Of a DNA stretch of 64,000 nt, positions 1-11,679 are shown in pieces. The notes under the pieces were generated by a model. It did not search any database. It was given only the letters and a program-made list of their open reading frames with translations, and had not been told where the DNA came from. The position numbers were made by a program, and so were the translations under genes. This stretch comes from Anadara kagoshimensis (lineage: Eukaryota; Mollusca; Bivalvia; Arcoida; Arcidae): positions 27,659,083-27,723,082 of the forward strand of contig CM037874.1 in NCBI GenBank assembly GCA_021292105.1, given 5' to 3'. Position 1 is the first letter of the stretch; every line of letters starts with the position of its first letter.

Positions 1-155
1 CTCTATATAAGGACCACCTTCTTTTAAAGGCCAGTAAAGAAAATTACCCCAACTGCTCTTTATTCATGTTATTTGAACCTTTATATAAGGGCCACCTGCC
101 TCTAAAGGTCTCTGTTATTGCTTCTTTCGGGTGGCTGTTATAGACAGGTTTGACC
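1..155 (+). repeat. MITE-A copy, cut by window start
   Basis: Ends in TATAGACAGGTTTGACCGTG, the right terminus of MITE-A. Full copies elsewhere run from TACAGTCAAACCTGTC to its complement and contain paired CTATATAAGGRCCACCTG motifs, about 110-190 bases long. TA at both ends and the CAGTC start suggest a Tc1/mariner or pogo-type nonautonomous element (inference). The left end is outside the window. Confidence 0.7.
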
Positions 156-632
156 GTGAATTAGTATTTCGATGTGGCATGTTCTTGGCTTCTGTGACAA
201 TTTTCATAAAACATTTTTTCGATACATGTAATTACTTTAACCATTGTGTTTCAAATGGTTGGTCTACGTTGATTGACTTTAAAACCACAACACAACAAAG
301 ATATAAAAATAGACAGGAGTTTAATCTCTTTACATAATAATAAAATAATAAATTTGTAAACAAAAAGACTCTTATCACATGTCAGCTTTTTGGCACAAAA
401 TACATGATAATTCCAGGGATGGAGATAAGCAGGTGCCCAGTAGCCCATGGTCCTTAAAAATTTGTCTGGGCCCCCAGAATTTTTAAGAATTTCGCTATGT
501 ATTGCTAATGCAACTTCTGTTCAAAAGTTAACTGGGCCCCTGACTCAAAATCGTTAATCTTCATCCCTGTAATTCTAAGCCGTAAAATACGTCTTTATCA
601 CAACAGGATATCTCACATGTACAATATCTATG
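156..632. other. No gene recognised
   Basis: AT-rich DNA with only short chance frames. GGCCCCCAGAAT and GGGCCCCTGACTC near 470 and 535 may be the decayed edge of a repeat. Confidence 0.5.
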
Positions 633-636
633 GAAT

Positions 637-742
637 TGTCATATACCATTTTTTTTAATTTAATCATAAAATACATTCAAAACATGGTATATGACATTTT
701 TTGAATGTATTTTATGATTAAATTCAAAAATGGTATATGACA
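637..742. mobile_element. MITE-C palindromic micro-element, inverted dimer
   Basis: Two 59-base palindromic units share a central terminus, with their cores in opposite orientation, so the whole forms a long hairpin. Outer ends are TGTCATATACCA and TGGTATATGACA. A 4-base direct repeat GAAT flanks it (633-636 and 743-746), which supports insertion as one piece. Confidence 0.75.
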
Positions 743-854
743 GAATATTACAAAGAAAATGTTTAAAAATTCTGAAAATGAAACTTGAAACTCAGTTTTT
801 CAAGTCGCCATAACAACGGGTTAGACTTTAATAAAACATGTAAAATGTAGGATA

Positions 855-988
855 TACAGACAAATCTGCCTTAAAGACCATCTCTATAAAGGGACCACCT
901 GTTTATAAAGGTATATAGAGGTCACCTGCCCATAAAGGCCACTTTTACCGGTTCCCTTGGGTGGCCTTTATAGACAGGTTTGACTGTA
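855..988 (+). repeat. MITE-A copy
   Basis: Starts TACAGACAAATCTGCC and ends GACAGGTTTGACTGTA. It abuts the next copy so that the two share a TA. Confidence 0.7.
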
Positions 989-1159
989 CAGTCAAAACTG
1001 CTTTAAAAGCCACATCTATTTAAGGGCCAAAGTCAGCAAAATTTTTATCCCAACTGCTCCTTATTCATGTTATTTAAACATGTATATAAGGGTTACCTGC
1101 CGATAAAGATCACTTCTATAACCTCCCTTGGGTTGCCTTTATAGAAAGGTTTGACTGTA
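987..1159 (+). repeat. MITE-A copy, tandem with the previous one
   Basis: Starts TACAGTCAAAACTGC and ends GAAAGGTTTGACTGTA. Head-to-tail placement with the previous copy fits insertion at its terminal TA. Confidence 0.7.
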
Positions 1160-1446
1160 TATCCACGTCGTATTTAAATTTTATCAACAAAAAAATTAAA
1201 ATGATTTTCAATTAGAAATTAATAATAGCCGATCAAACGGGTCTAACAAGACATATTGTACTGATAAAAAGCAATAACAGTTTATTCCTTTTCCCCCTTG
1301 ACTTATATGAAAGGCCCCTAGCATCAAGATGTTGAATATTCCCTTTGAATGTCTTTGTAGATAAGTTTGGTGTTAAAAAATAGAAAATTCTAACAAAACA
1401 CAACCAAGTTCAATTTAAGCAAAAGTTGTCTCCCCTTTGTTGGGAC

Positions 1447-1645
1447 CTCTGCGGCCGAGTGGTCTAAAGCACCTAGCTCAGAGCGCCTCTCATCGCTTAG
1501 TTTCGAAAACCACTCAATACATAAGTTAGTCAGTTCACTTGCAGTAGGTCGGTGATTTTCTCTGGTTACTCCGGTTTTCTCCACCATTCCTGAACATATA
1601 AGTGGTAACATTGTCTGTGGCGTAAAGTACCATTACTCAACTCTT
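1447..1645 (+). repeat. tRNA-derived SINE (SINE-2-like) relic
   Basis: A tRNA-like head with box A GCGGCCGAGTGGTCTAAAGC and a weak box B (TAGTTTCGAAAACC), then TTACTCCGGTTTTCTCCACC, and the SINE-2 tail TACCATTACTCAACTC. The head resembles tRNA-Leu/Ser but has no plausible cloverleaf end, so it is not a tRNA gene. Confidence 0.6.
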
Positions 1646-2864
1646 TGTTCTGTTTCATTCTTGGTATGATTTTGAAAAAAAATAATGTTACAACTTCATA
1701 CATCCTGATGAACTGTCTGATATTTTTTCCAGTTAGTTCAACACAATAAATTTACATGGAGTCTCGTATCTATCCTTTTGCAAAAATGTGAGTAACCCGT
1801 TTTTGACCAAGCCCATTATATTGCCCGATACACAGTTCACACAGACAGAACAAAAAACTTTGACCTGTCTATTTGACCTTTCATTAGGGATATTCATAAA
1901 CATGTATGATGAAACGCCCAATACATGGTTAGTGTTAATATTCGCAGTTTACACATAAACATTGCATATTAATAAATAACTGTGTTCCCTAAACTCAAAT
2001 ATACTGGTCCATAATAAATATTTAAATACGGGTCAATAGGACAGGTAAAAGTTGTTAGCCTTTATATAGAGTTGGCGATATATGACTATTCTTGTATGAT
2101 CCAACATTGATTAAATGGCAATAAAAAGAAAACCCACAAAAACCACTAAGAAAACTAAAAACTAAAATCTCATTCGATGTTTTCGAAATTGCAAAATTAT
2201 TACTTATTTAGAACTTGGCTGTCATGGTTACGGAAAATCAAACAAAGATAAAAGTCACACTGATGATCATTATGTGAAAACTGATAGCTCTTAAATCTTA
2301 TCTCAAACAATATGACACGGGATATTCTCAGAAAATCACAGAAAAAATCGTTTAATGTGAATGTATTCATACACACATGAAATTCCACTTTGTAGATTAA
2401 AATACACAACCCCAAAATAAAAGCTGTTAATATCTTCAGGACGTAATATAATGGTAACAATCTCATCAGTACGCTAAAAATTAATATCATGTCTAGAAAA
2501 CACAAAAAGTTATAAAAAACGGCGGGAAACTATAAACCATGTGATCAGAAACGAGAGAGAGGAAAAATAAAATATGTACGATGAAAAAATCTATTTTTTG
2601 TTCAATGGAAAACAAATGAAAAAAGGTTAAAAAGCAATTGTATAATAATATCAATATTAGGAGCTGATTTTGTGAAAAGAGACAGACAAATGCATTCTGA
2701 TAACCGAGGAGGAAAACTTCGACCAGACACCAGGTTTTAACGTATGTCATATAATTTAAATGAACAATAATGACGCCCAATATTAAACCTTATCATTAAA
2801 TCAAGCATAGAAAATATTAAATGCAGAAATGTTAATAATAGAGTCGCATCTGTAGTGTATACTG
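1646..2864. other. No gene recognised
   Basis: Apart from the small 51-bp-unit relative, AT-rich sequence with no supported feature; minus-strand frames of 95-101 codons show no domain. Confidence 0.5.
1858..1900 (-). repeat. Dispersed relative of the 51-bp unit
   Basis: Reverse strand reads CCTAATGAAAGGTCAAATAG then ACAGGTCAAAG, matching both the array unit and the array's left flank (17588-17612). Confidence 0.6.
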
Positions 2865-3060
2865 TACAGTACAGACATGACACAAGTTTATCACAGCTAA
2901 CAAAACGGGGCCGAAGCTGTCGAGTGGCACATATATATAGAGGTCGAAATCCTGCTGAAAGACAAAAAGCTGTCGAGATATAGCTAAGATGGTACTGAGT
3001 TGCACTGTCGCCGATTCAATCCTTATTACGATCTTATGATTAAACTTTCGTCATGTACTT
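2865..3060. repeat. MITE-B foldback element, degenerate
   Basis: MITE-B has long inverted ends (TACAGACCTGTCGAAAG, then TTTAACACTGAGCTAACGA) around a core rich in GCCGAATCGGC and GCCGAGATATAGCTA motifs. This copy keeps TACAGTACAGACATGAC, GTCGAGATATAGCTAA and TTAAACTTTCGTCATGTAC. Confidence 0.55.
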
Positions 3061-3286
3061 TAATGTTAAGTCATATTGATACCATGATAACGTATTAACC
3101 GAGATGGTGACCTTAATAACACAGATAAAATGGCAAATAAAATGTTAAAAGGAAATGTTACGACCGTAATTACCAGATACTTAAATGCATTATGTCAACC
3201 ACTGTTTATCCACATAAAGAAAATATCCATTAAATGAATCCCGTTAATACTGGGACCGGAAAACTGATATTCGACCAGACACTTGT

Positions 3287-3292
3287 TTTATT
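3287..3292 (-). promoter_or_regulatory. Candidate polyadenylation signal of ANKUB1
   Basis: An AATAAA hexamer on the minus strand lies 22 bases after the TAA stop. It would give a very short 3'UTR. In DNA this AT-rich the hexamer is common, so it is only a candidate. Confidence 0.35.
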
Positions 3293-3314
3293 TTCTATTT
3301 ATCACAGTATGTAA

Positions 3315-5675
3315 TTAACCAGCATCCGATGACGTCATACTCCTGTTAGTTGACCATCCAGAATCTTTCACTGACCTTTTAATTGATTGTGTTGTCAAGG
3401 CGATCGCCATTCTCACTTTACTAAGCCACGGTTTTTTGTCAAACGTATTTGCAATTGTCAAAGATTGTATAGCACGGTCGGTAGATGTTGATCCCTTATA
3501 TTCAGACACAACATCTAACATCGGCATAACAAAATCCTCTTCTCGCAATCCATTATGGTAGAAGAAAGGTCTGTTGTTGTTTTCCTTGCTGATGAGCGGG
3601 AGTGGAATAGCGCCATCTGACGACTTAGCCTTAGAAAGCAGGACAGCAGACGAAATCCGTTTCTTTTTCTTCTTTTTCTGATTTCCGGTTGAAGAGCCCG
3701 GTTTATCCCCGCCGCTGTTTGGTGTTTGTGGCTCATCTCCTTTAGGGTAATTCTGATTTTTGTCGATCTTTAAATTTGGAAGCGATTTAGCCAATTCTTT
3801 ACCAATTTTCTTGTTCAGTGGCGTTTGTAAATAATTAGCCTTTGATGTTTCTTCAATTTCAAAGTTCTCTTTCTCTTCTTGAATAGCATTGCCTTTCTTT
3901 TTCTGTAACAAGGGCGGTAATTTCGGTACGGCATTTCCTTTTGTGTTATCTCCCTCTGATTCTGAAGTCTGTCTTGATCTTGCACCTTCACCGCCTTTCA
4001 GAAGTTTACCTAACAATCCTGGTTTAGCTTGTTGAGTATTGTCTTGATTTTCAGTTTCTATTTCCAATATCGGTTGATTTCCACCTCGTAAAAATTTTCC
4101 CATAAGGCTTACTTTTCCCTGTGGTACTTTTTGTTTGGGTTCCTCTTCAGAAATTGTGGAATCAGCAACACTTGCTGAAGTACCCGCTCTAAACATTTTA
4201 CCGAATCCTTGATTTGATTGAGGAGTTTCTGAAGAGGGGTTGTTGCCTTTGGATAGTATACCCTTCAGAATACCACCTTTAGGTTTATTATCTCCCTTGT
4301 CGTCTGGTACCGGAACCAAGCCTTGAGTTAATTTAACCGCTACATCTGAACGATCTATCATATTCCCCCATTTTGTATTTCTTCTTATTTTTAAACTTTT
4401 GAAATTTTCAAATGTTCCCATTTGTTTGAAATAATGTTCAGGGTCTTCACGCAATCCGTAAACTTCTCGAAACACGTCAAATTGGTGCTTTTTATCGGCA
4501 TCTCTTAAGTGAGACTTTGGTTTTCCTGTCATTGGACTTGGAGTGAATCCATCTACCACAGGTTCGCCATTGCTGACAAGAGCTCCCGAGTTAAAGGACC
4601 TCTTCTTCAATGTTGATTTAACTTGTCCAAACCTAGCAAATGTCTTTTCTTTAGAAACCTCACACCATTGTTTTACTCTCCTCAAGGTCTGTACAGAAAT
4701 TGAGCCATATTTTCCAACAGGAACTTTTGTCCACTGTCGTGTAAGAAGGAATGAAGCACAATGTTTGATACTGTTTCGTAAAGCTATATTAAGCCCAGTA
4801 AGATCATTACCATTTTTTGCCATGACAACGGTGATGTCATGATTAACAAACATGCGCAATACTGCAAGTTGTCCACATTCAACAGCTTCGTGAATAGGCG
4901 CTTTCTTGGTTTCAATATGATTTTCGGTACTTGACCATTGTTTATATGGATGTACTCCGATATGTTCGTCTGCTCGGATGCCTTGTTTAACCAAACTTCG
5001 CGCCAAATCTACACACCCGTAATGAGCAGCAATATGAAGTGCCACTTTCATTTGGAATTTGGATATCACCTCATCAGACGATAACTGAGAAAGCACTTTA
5101 GGTGTAAATCCCATTATGCACAAATTTATAAATTCATTCCATCCATCCCAATTTTCCATTTTTATGACCTGTCCGGCATCAACTGAATAGTCATAAAGCT
5201 GATGGCCGTCGTATATTTCCTGTCCACCCTCAGCGACCATTCGAAATATTGATACAGGTATTCCAGTCTTTTTACTAACAAGAGCGCGAAGATCGTCTGC
5301 ATATGTCTGTGGCACAATCATGTCTTTATCAATAATGTCGATTGTCTTCTTATTGTATGAGCACTCAATGTAAAGCACTGGTTTGACCTCCTCCTTCATA
5401 ATGACCCGGATGGTTGACCCGGCCTCAATTCCAAGGTCAGTGAAACACCACTGTTCGTCAAGGTCAGATCCGGCATAATGTAAAACTATAATATTCCTAT
5501 CTTTTTTGCTCATGTCATCGATATAGATACGAAACTCATTCTGAAACATTTTCTTAACCTCGCCGACGGTTGCCCCAATAGGGACATCCAGGGACACTCG
5601 GTCCCCATCGTAAACTCCGAACACTAACATTGTCGATATTTTATCGGTCCGTTTCTTTTTCTTTCGATGATGCAT
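3315..5675 (-). CDS. ANKUB1: Ankyrin repeat and ubiquitin domain-containing protein 1 (ANKUB1-like), 786 aa
   Basis: The reading frame is uninterrupted and ends in TAA. Residues 16-95 form a first ubiquitin-like domain and about 99-174 a second (YDGHQLYDYSVDAGQVIKM). Residues 175-240 hold the family-typical WDGWNEF segment and an ankyrin repeat (VALHIAAHYGCVDLARSLV); 258-313 hold further ankyrin-like helices. A low-complexity basic linker runs from 340 to 700. A conserved C-terminal block (FFYHNG, FDKKPWL, about 704-770) matches, from memory, the end of human ANKUB1, so the protein is full length. It is longer than the human protein (about 540 aa) because of the linker. The second Met (codon at 5630-5628) aligns with the human start, so the first 15 residues may be untranslated. 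An in-frame TGA lies at 5693-5691. The molecular role is poorly known; a cytosolic adaptor linked to ubiquitin-like interactions is inference. Homology is strong, function uncertain. Confidence 0.93.
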   Translation of the reverse strand: MHHRKKKKRTDKISTMLVFGVYDGDRVSLDVPIGATVGEVKKMFQNEFRIYIDDMSKKDRNIIVLHYAGSDLDEQWCFTDLGIEAGSTIRVIMKEEVKPVLYIECSYNKKTIDIIDKDMIVPQTYADDLRALVSKKTGIPVSIFRMVAEGGQEIYDGHQLYDYSVDAGQVIKMENWDGWNEFINLCIMGFTPKVLSQLSSDEVISKFQMKVALHIAAHYGCVDLARSLVKQGIRADEHIGVHPYKQWSSTENHIETKKAPIHEAVECGQLAVLRMFVNHDITVVMAKNGNDLTGLNIALRNSIKHCASFLLTRQWTKVPVGKYGSISVQTLRRVKQWCEVSKEKTFARFGQVKSTLKKRSFNSGALVSNGEPVVDGFTPSPMTGKPKSHLRDADKKHQFDVFREVYGLREDPEHYFKQMGTFENFKSLKIRRNTKWGNMIDRSDVAVKLTQGLVPVPDDKGDNKPKGGILKGILSKGNNPSSETPQSNQGFGKMFRAGTSASVADSTISEEEPKQKVPQGKVSLMGKFLRGGNQPILEIETENQDNTQQAKPGLLGKLLKGGEGARSRQTSESEGDNTKGNAVPKLPPLLQKKKGNAIQEEKENFEIEETSKANYLQTPLNKKIGKELAKSLPNLKIDKNQNYPKGDEPQTPNSGGDKPGSSTGNQKKKKKKRISSAVLLSKAKSSDGAIPLPLISKENNNRPFFYHNGLREEDFVMPMLDVVSEYKGSTSTDRAIQSLTIANTFDKKPWLSKVRMAIALTTQSIKRSVKDSGWSTNRSMTSSDAG

Positions 5676-5703
5676 TTTAAAGCTTGTTCCTCAACAGCCC
5701 TGA
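5676..5703 (-). other. 3' splice site and 5'UTR part of ANKUB1 exon
   Basis: Reading the minus strand, a pyrimidine-rich run followed by TATTTTCAG ends at 5700, and the exon would begin at 5699. The 24 bases to the first ATG contain an in-frame TGA (5693-5691), so any upstream exon is noncoding. This indicates an ordinary spliced gene with a leader exon further upstream (higher coordinates), which I could not locate. Confidence 0.6.
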
Positions 5704-5758
5704 AAATACACAAGAAAAACAAAAATTAGTTTACATATGGCATACAGCAATTAATAAC

Positions 5759-5822
5759 AAGAACTGCCAACAGAAGGACACTGCAATAAAAAGAACTGCC
5801 AACAGAAGGACACTGCAATAAA
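5759..5822 (+). repeat. 31-bp direct duplication
   Basis: AAGAACTGCCAACAGAAGGA followed by CACTGCAATAAA occurs twice in tandem, in the presumed ANKUB1 5' intron. Confidence 0.85.
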
Positions 5823-5898
5823 ACTTATTTCCGTACGAAGATATCCTTCAATGATTGAGAAGAAGAATAAAGAATATATAAAAAGACATACTTAAGGT

Positions 5899-6099
5899 TA
5901 CAGTAGACTTATCGAAAGTTTAACACTGAGCTAACGCAAAAGAGTCAAAGCTTGACTGCCGAATCGCCGAGCTACAATGTGAGGTATATAACAGCTCCCG
6001 AAATGCTGCTGTCGAGATATAGCTACCGGATTGACGGAGATGAGCTGGAAATTCGGCACTAAATTGTTAGATTAGTGTTAAATTTTCGACAGTTCTGTA
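5899..6099. repeat. MITE-B foldback element
   Basis: Left end TACAGTAGACTTATCGAAAG, then GTTTAACACTGAGCTAACG; right end TTTCGACAGTTCTGTA. It lies about 200 bases upstream of the ANKUB1 coding exon, within its presumed intron. Confidence 0.7.
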
Positions 6100-6975
6100 A
6101 GATAACTACCTAAATATCCCATCAATAACAAAATAAAACTGTACATGATAAATAACTGCTTCCACTTTTGATATGTAAAATATTAGAAATGCAACATAAA
6201 CCACCGTACCATGCACTTCTGCTATGTTTCCACAACTAGACAATTTTGCGTTTAATAGCCAAGATCACAAGCGTACCGTTACTGCACTGTAATTTTGCGC
6301 TATAGATATTTCACATCGCCGATATAGATTTGACAGATCTGAGGTTCAAGTCCATTAATAATTACATAATATATACAGTTTATATACTATATATCTATCT
6401 GACTTCACATGAATACATACAAAATATTGAAATAAGATCGATTAACCGAACACAGAAGCTCTTGTAAATACACCCTGTGGTTGTCCTAAAACTAGCATTA
6501 AATAATTTAAAGTTACATGTTTATAACGGAGTTAAGCTTAAATTTCAATGAAAAAGGAATTGACTATGAATGGTTAAATATGGTTGGGTACATGTTGGAT
6601 TATGAAGGGCTATACCATGGTAATGACTTACTTCATAATCCCGATTAACACGGGGATTACTTAAGACATTGTAACCAATACTTGTGATGTCAGGTATTTA
6701 ATTAGAAATAAAAACCTACTTATACCCTTTATCCACATGTGGTCACTTATACCGGCATGTATTTAACGGAACGATTAATTAAGAAACTCTAAACGGTGCA
6801 CTGCCAGCTTTCAATAACTTATTACATTCAAATTCAGTATAATCTTTTTTACCGGTAAACATGGAGAGGTTATGAAACAATGATATATACTTTTTTGAAT
6901 GATTAAATTTAAAAAAAAACCCGGTATATGATAGCAACACTGTTTCATTACATGTATTTCACAAAAAGGTTCTCT
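6100..6975. other. No gene recognised
   Basis: Probably upstream or intronic sequence of ANKUB1; a leader exon may hide here but none is identifiable. Confidence 0.4.
6876..6925. repeat. Decayed MITE-C relic
   Basis: Keeps TTTTTTGAATGATTAAATTT and GGTATATGAT, recognisable parts of MITE-C, but the termini are eroded. Confidence 0.45.
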
Positions 6976-7281
6976 TTTTCACCACATGTGGGAAAGTAAA
7001 TTTTCTTTGCCGTTGGCCTTTATTGGTTCACCCGGTGTCAGTATAATGTGACTGAGCGTTGGTACGCTTGTCTGCGACGTTGTGACTCCGTGAGCCAGCA
7101 CCTTAAAGTCGCCCTGAGTGTGCGCTAGTACAAGACAGGCCATGAAACACACTTGCACTACACATGCATACACGAACTTGTTCATAGATTGATCTATGGA
7201 GATTAATAAAATAGTTTTCGTCGCGAATAGCTGAAACTTTGCTGATGCGACGTTAAGCAACATTCGACCAACCAACAAAAA
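6976..7281 (+). repeat. SINE-1 copy, 5' truncated
   Basis: Begins at CCACATGTGGGAAAG after the lost tRNA-like head. It keeps the central block GTCAGTATAATGTGACTG and GTCGCCCTGAGTGTGCGC, and the tail GACGTTAAGCAACATTCGAC followed by CCAAC repeats. The reading frames across it are not genes. Confidence 0.8.
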
Positions 7282-9095
7282 CGCCGTAATTTTGTCGCAT
7301 ATATGTGTTTTAAAAAGCAAATTCGGCGACTTTCTGCAGTTAAAAATGTCCAAGTCGAGTATTCTGTGAAGTTTTGTACAGATTGACTGGCAACTAACAT
7401 TAACTATCGTAACCGTAAATATAAGTGGAGTACTGTACAGAATTAATCCCAAATACACGTTGTTGGCATTATTATTATTTATCGAGAAAAACCTCTATTC
7501 AAAAAAGCAGATGGGTCAAACGTTAAGGAAAGGAAAATGAACTCTTAATGCTTAAGTATGAGCAATTGAATTGATTTTAAGAGTATTGCCTTTTAATGCG
7601 GTCATTTTATTTTTGAAACTACAGCAGGTGTCTCTTTAAAGGATAAAAAGTTGAAGGTTATATAACATGTTGAGCAAAACAATTTTGATCACATTAGAAA
7701 AATATTGCAAACATGAAAAACGTCTAAACAAGGTGTAGCCATTTTGCAAAAAACCTAATCAAAGATTTGATCATTTTTTATCCCTGAACATCGTCTCATC
7801 GATACCATTTTGTTTCATTAGAATTTACCAGCGTCCCACGTGATACCCTATTAGGTTTAAGCAAAACTGTTACTCCCAATGGATATTGAATCCAACGTGT
7901 TGAACATATGCCGTAAATATGACGTTAATCTTGAAATTAGCAACGCAAACATGTTCCAAAACATTCCGCAAAAAACGTTAAGAGTAAACTATCACATGGT
8001 ACTGTTGGAAATGTCTTGTTTTATGTTTTCATGGTTACTTTGTATTGTCACATTTATTATATTTTAAATTAGAAAAAAAATGTTCTTCGTATAATGTGCA
8101 AGTACCATTTGCGTTTCTATTATGTTATTTGTCATCTGTGTCGTTATTACAGTTGTAAAAAACAACTGACTAACCGAACACAAAATATCACTATCACTAC
8201 GAATGTTATTGATATTTAATATCACAAAAGAGCATTTGAAAACACTACAAAAATTACATCTTACTTATAAAATATTTACACTGATGCTTAAATTAAAAGC
8301 AAATTACATCTACATCTAAATAAAATATTTATAACAGATACAAATGTAATATCTACCATTAATATACTACTGTGGCACAGTGGTGACATACAAAATACGT
8401 TCCCTTTATTGTGCTCGCCTCGTGTGTTAACTTACATATCTAAAATTTGAGATTTTAACAATATCTTAGGATGTTTATTTTCTATACTTTTGAGTACCAG
8501 CAAAAGCAAAAGCATCAGGCAGCAGCATACTATATTTTAAATATTGGCCAAATTATTGGCAACAACACAAGCAACAAATCGTGAGGTCTGGGCATTGTGT
8601 AAACGTTTACATTTAAATGTTTTCCAACCTGCTCTTGTAAAACACCGAATTTTAGTCAAAATTCACATGTTGATTTGGCGCGTGTTTTAACGTGATGCTA
8701 CATGTACTTCCGACTTTGAACAACATTTTAACTTATTTGGAAAGACCTTTTCAAAATAAAATGAAGTTAGCACAAGTTGATGTATTTCTATCAATGTTTT
8801 GAAAATTTTTAAATGAGAAAATTTTACACTTGTCAGTTACATCATTAAAATGTACAATTTGCACAAAATCTAATTGAAAATAGAGGACAAATATATATAT
8901 ATTTTAAATTCGGTTTCCAATTGCATCGTAATGACCTTTCCCGATTTTTTTTTAAAGACATACATTTCGATAAACCAGCAACTACATTTATTATATTGCA
9001 TATTATGTAATGGTCTGATGTGGTTTTGTTAAACTAAAACGAAGGTCTAGACGTAAAACGTATTTTATTGTGATTTTGACTGATTTCAGACAGGA
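7282..9095. other. No gene recognised
   Basis: AT-rich, no element ends or coding signal seen. Confidence 0.5.
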
Positions 9096-9230
9096 AAGGC
9101 TTAATCTTCCGAAGTACCCGGCCTCACTTCACTCAGTTCACGTGTTTTAATTGAATAATTTGCCAGTTTTCAAAGTTGTTACTTTGCTTTTGGGTTTGTG
9201 ATTTGGACATGTTTGTCTGTATTTGTTTCA
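9096..9230 (+). repeat. DR-1 dispersed repeat, partial
   Basis: DR-1 is a dispersed repeat of about 250 bases with AGGAGGTGCTTACCCTTCCG, ACCCGGCCTCACTTCC, GGAAGTTCACGTGTCTAACC and TTTTTACTTTGCTTCTGG. No terminal repeats or coding capacity were seen; the class is unknown. This copy is partial. Confidence 0.65.
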
Positions 9231-9479
9231 TATACATAGTAAATATCACATTCGATTGTATGAAGATGGCAATAAATGGATGGATACAGCACGCACAACA
9301 GAACAAATATGCATGTTACATGACAGTTGTAAGCCACCATAACGTGTATGTATATTATCAAACACATATATTTGTCACGCGTTGTCTAGAAAAGCGATTC
9401 TACCGTAGAGTAATCTGATAAAAGTCGATGTATCAACAGAATCCTCATTAATATAAATTGTCTCATTAGAGCAAACATT

Positions 9480-10250
9480 GACAAATATCACGTTATTGAT
9501 TGTATGATGAAACAAAAGCCTGTTACAAGAGATATGTATTTTAATAAACATTTAAGTGGGATGAGTTTCTGATGATTAGAATTTATAAAAAAAAAATCGT
9601 TTGTCATATTTGTTTTGTATGTGCATGAATAACGATATTTTAATGAAAATTTAACTGGGGATGAGTTGACTCAGGGATATTTCAAGCCTAGGCTTATCAT
9701 GGTCCCCAAAAAGTTTTATTGCCATTATTGCAGTATTGATGATAAGTTTGATGTCTCTGTGTCCAGGATTGCCTTGGACAAATTTTACGTCCCATAGGTC
9801 CATGTTCTTTTCACACAATTTTGATTAAACACATGGTGGATATAGCTAGCTAAACAGGAGGTCTTATCCTTACGGAGCAACCGGCCTCACTTCCTCGATG
9901 GAAGTCCACGTGTCTAACCTGACTTGTCAGTTACAAAGTTTTTACTTTGCTTCTGGATTGTAATTCGGACATGGATTAATATGTTTGTTTTTAAAGACTT
10001 ATTAAAATTATCACTTTCCATTTGTCATTTTGGTTAGAACATTATAATGAAACAAAAAGCTGTTACGACAGATAGGTATTTTAATGAAAATTTAACTGGG
10101 ATAAGTTACTTATAATTTGAGTTTATTAAAAACCACTTTTCATTGGTATTATTGGTTAAGTTAGTAAATGAAACAGAAAAAACTGCTGCAATAGATACAT
10201 ATATTCAATAAACAGTTAAGAGGGATGACTTTGAGAATAAAGATAAAAAC
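9480..10250 (+). repeat. Local repeat cluster around DR-1
   Basis: A segment of about 80 bases with GAAACAAAAAGCTGTTACGA and AATGAAAATTTAACTGGG recurs in varied form at about 9505, 9630, 10050 and 10165, interleaved with DR-1. This suggests an old local duplication about 0.55 kb apart. Confidence 0.55.
9738..9995 (+). repeat. DR-1 dispersed repeat
   Basis: A long copy from GATGTCTCTGTGTCCAGGAT to TTCGGACATGGATTAATATG. Confidence 0.7.
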
Positions 10251-10717
10251 GCGCTTAGAATTTGCTCTTTTATTTGCTGAAGTCTGAAAGCCTTTCATCA
10301 AAGTCATGATAATCACCATCACTAAGCCTTTCATTAAATTTGGCCCAGTAGTTGAGGATGGTGTTATTAAAATGTAAAATTTTAATACAAAACAGACGGT
10401 GTGGCTTTTGACGTTAGTCTTTTCAGATAACCGGCGTAATTTGAACAATAAATGAAATTAAAGTTGCGTAAATAATTGGCAAATATTGGTACAAGTTATA
10501 ATCATTATGTGAAAATTTTAGCCGTTCTATAGACTACATAAAGTAATCAACATCCATTATTATAATTAACAAAAAATGATTGCATAACAAAACTTCAGAG
10601 TTACACTTGCAATCATGTTGCAATCACAAGATGAAACTTGATAATCACAGGAAAACGCTGAATTAAAAAAAAATACGATCAGTGAGGCATGCTCTGGCAA
10701 GGGAATTGATCATGCAG

Positions 10718-10913
10718 TACAGACCAGTCAAACATTTAACACCCTCATCTAATGAATTAGTGCCGAATCGGAATTGCATCTGCAAGCAATATCTCGACAG
10801 ATTTTCGCCAGCAATACCCATCTTTTGGCAGTTTTTTCTATCACTAGCTATCATTATATCGGCTACTGGACTGTCGTTCATCGATTCCTTTTCGTTAGCT
10901 GGTCGGTACTGTA
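10718..10913. repeat. MITE-B foldback element
   Basis: Left end TACAGACCAGTCAAACATTT, core TGCCGAATCGG, right end TTTTCGTTAGCTGGTCGGTA. The overlapping short open frames on both strands are by-products of its palindromic structure. Confidence 0.65.
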
Positions 10914-11462
10914 TCAATGTTTTGTGACACTATCAATATACAATACATAATTGAAGTGCTCTCTCTAGCTCATAGTCATGTTATTTTGTTCTGAATTATG
11001 TTTTGGTTCCATCAACTAAACATGTACTACTTGACCGTGTTTCTATGGAAATATACAGGAATGGTGAATAAAAAATGTATGGATTCTATCTCTTCTATAC
11101 ACATGGGAGAACAGAAAAAGTAGACGCCGATTTTTTAAAAAGATAACTGAATAGTAATTTAATCAATGACGGAGTGCCAAAGTTTAATATAAATATATTC
11201 ATCAAAATAGAGTGGAGTAGCATATACTTGGAAACGACCGGAACAACTGGTATGCACAAAAATACAGCGCATCCAATTTAAGCATATTTTGCAAGTCAAA
11301 TACCCCCGCCCTAATTATAAGTTGACCTTGTGACATTGTCGTTTACACATCATTGCGGTATACGACACATCGTCTCATGTTGGTATACATTTGTACCAAG
11401 TTTGATGAAAATTCACCCGTAGATGTTAAAGTTATGGAGCGGGAGCAATAGGATACAGATAA

Positions 11463-11473
11463 AACGACAGATT

Positions 11474-11542
<69 letters not shown>

Positions 11543-11616
11543 GATGATTCCTATATGACCAAATAAAAAGAAAAGACACATGCCTAGATAAACCCAAATG
11601 ACCTAGTTAACAGATT

Positions 11617-11679
<63 letters not shown>

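Noticed and set aside
1447-1530. tRNA-Leu/Ser-like gene
   Set aside because: Box A is good but box B and the acceptor stem are poor, and the sequence continues into a SINE body and tail.
4543-4842. 99-codon plus-strand frame
   Set aside because: It is antisense to the well-supported ANKUB1 coding exon.
6979-7458. 159-codon minus-strand frame
   Set aside because: It lies across a SINE-1 copy, read against the direction of the element, and shows no domain.
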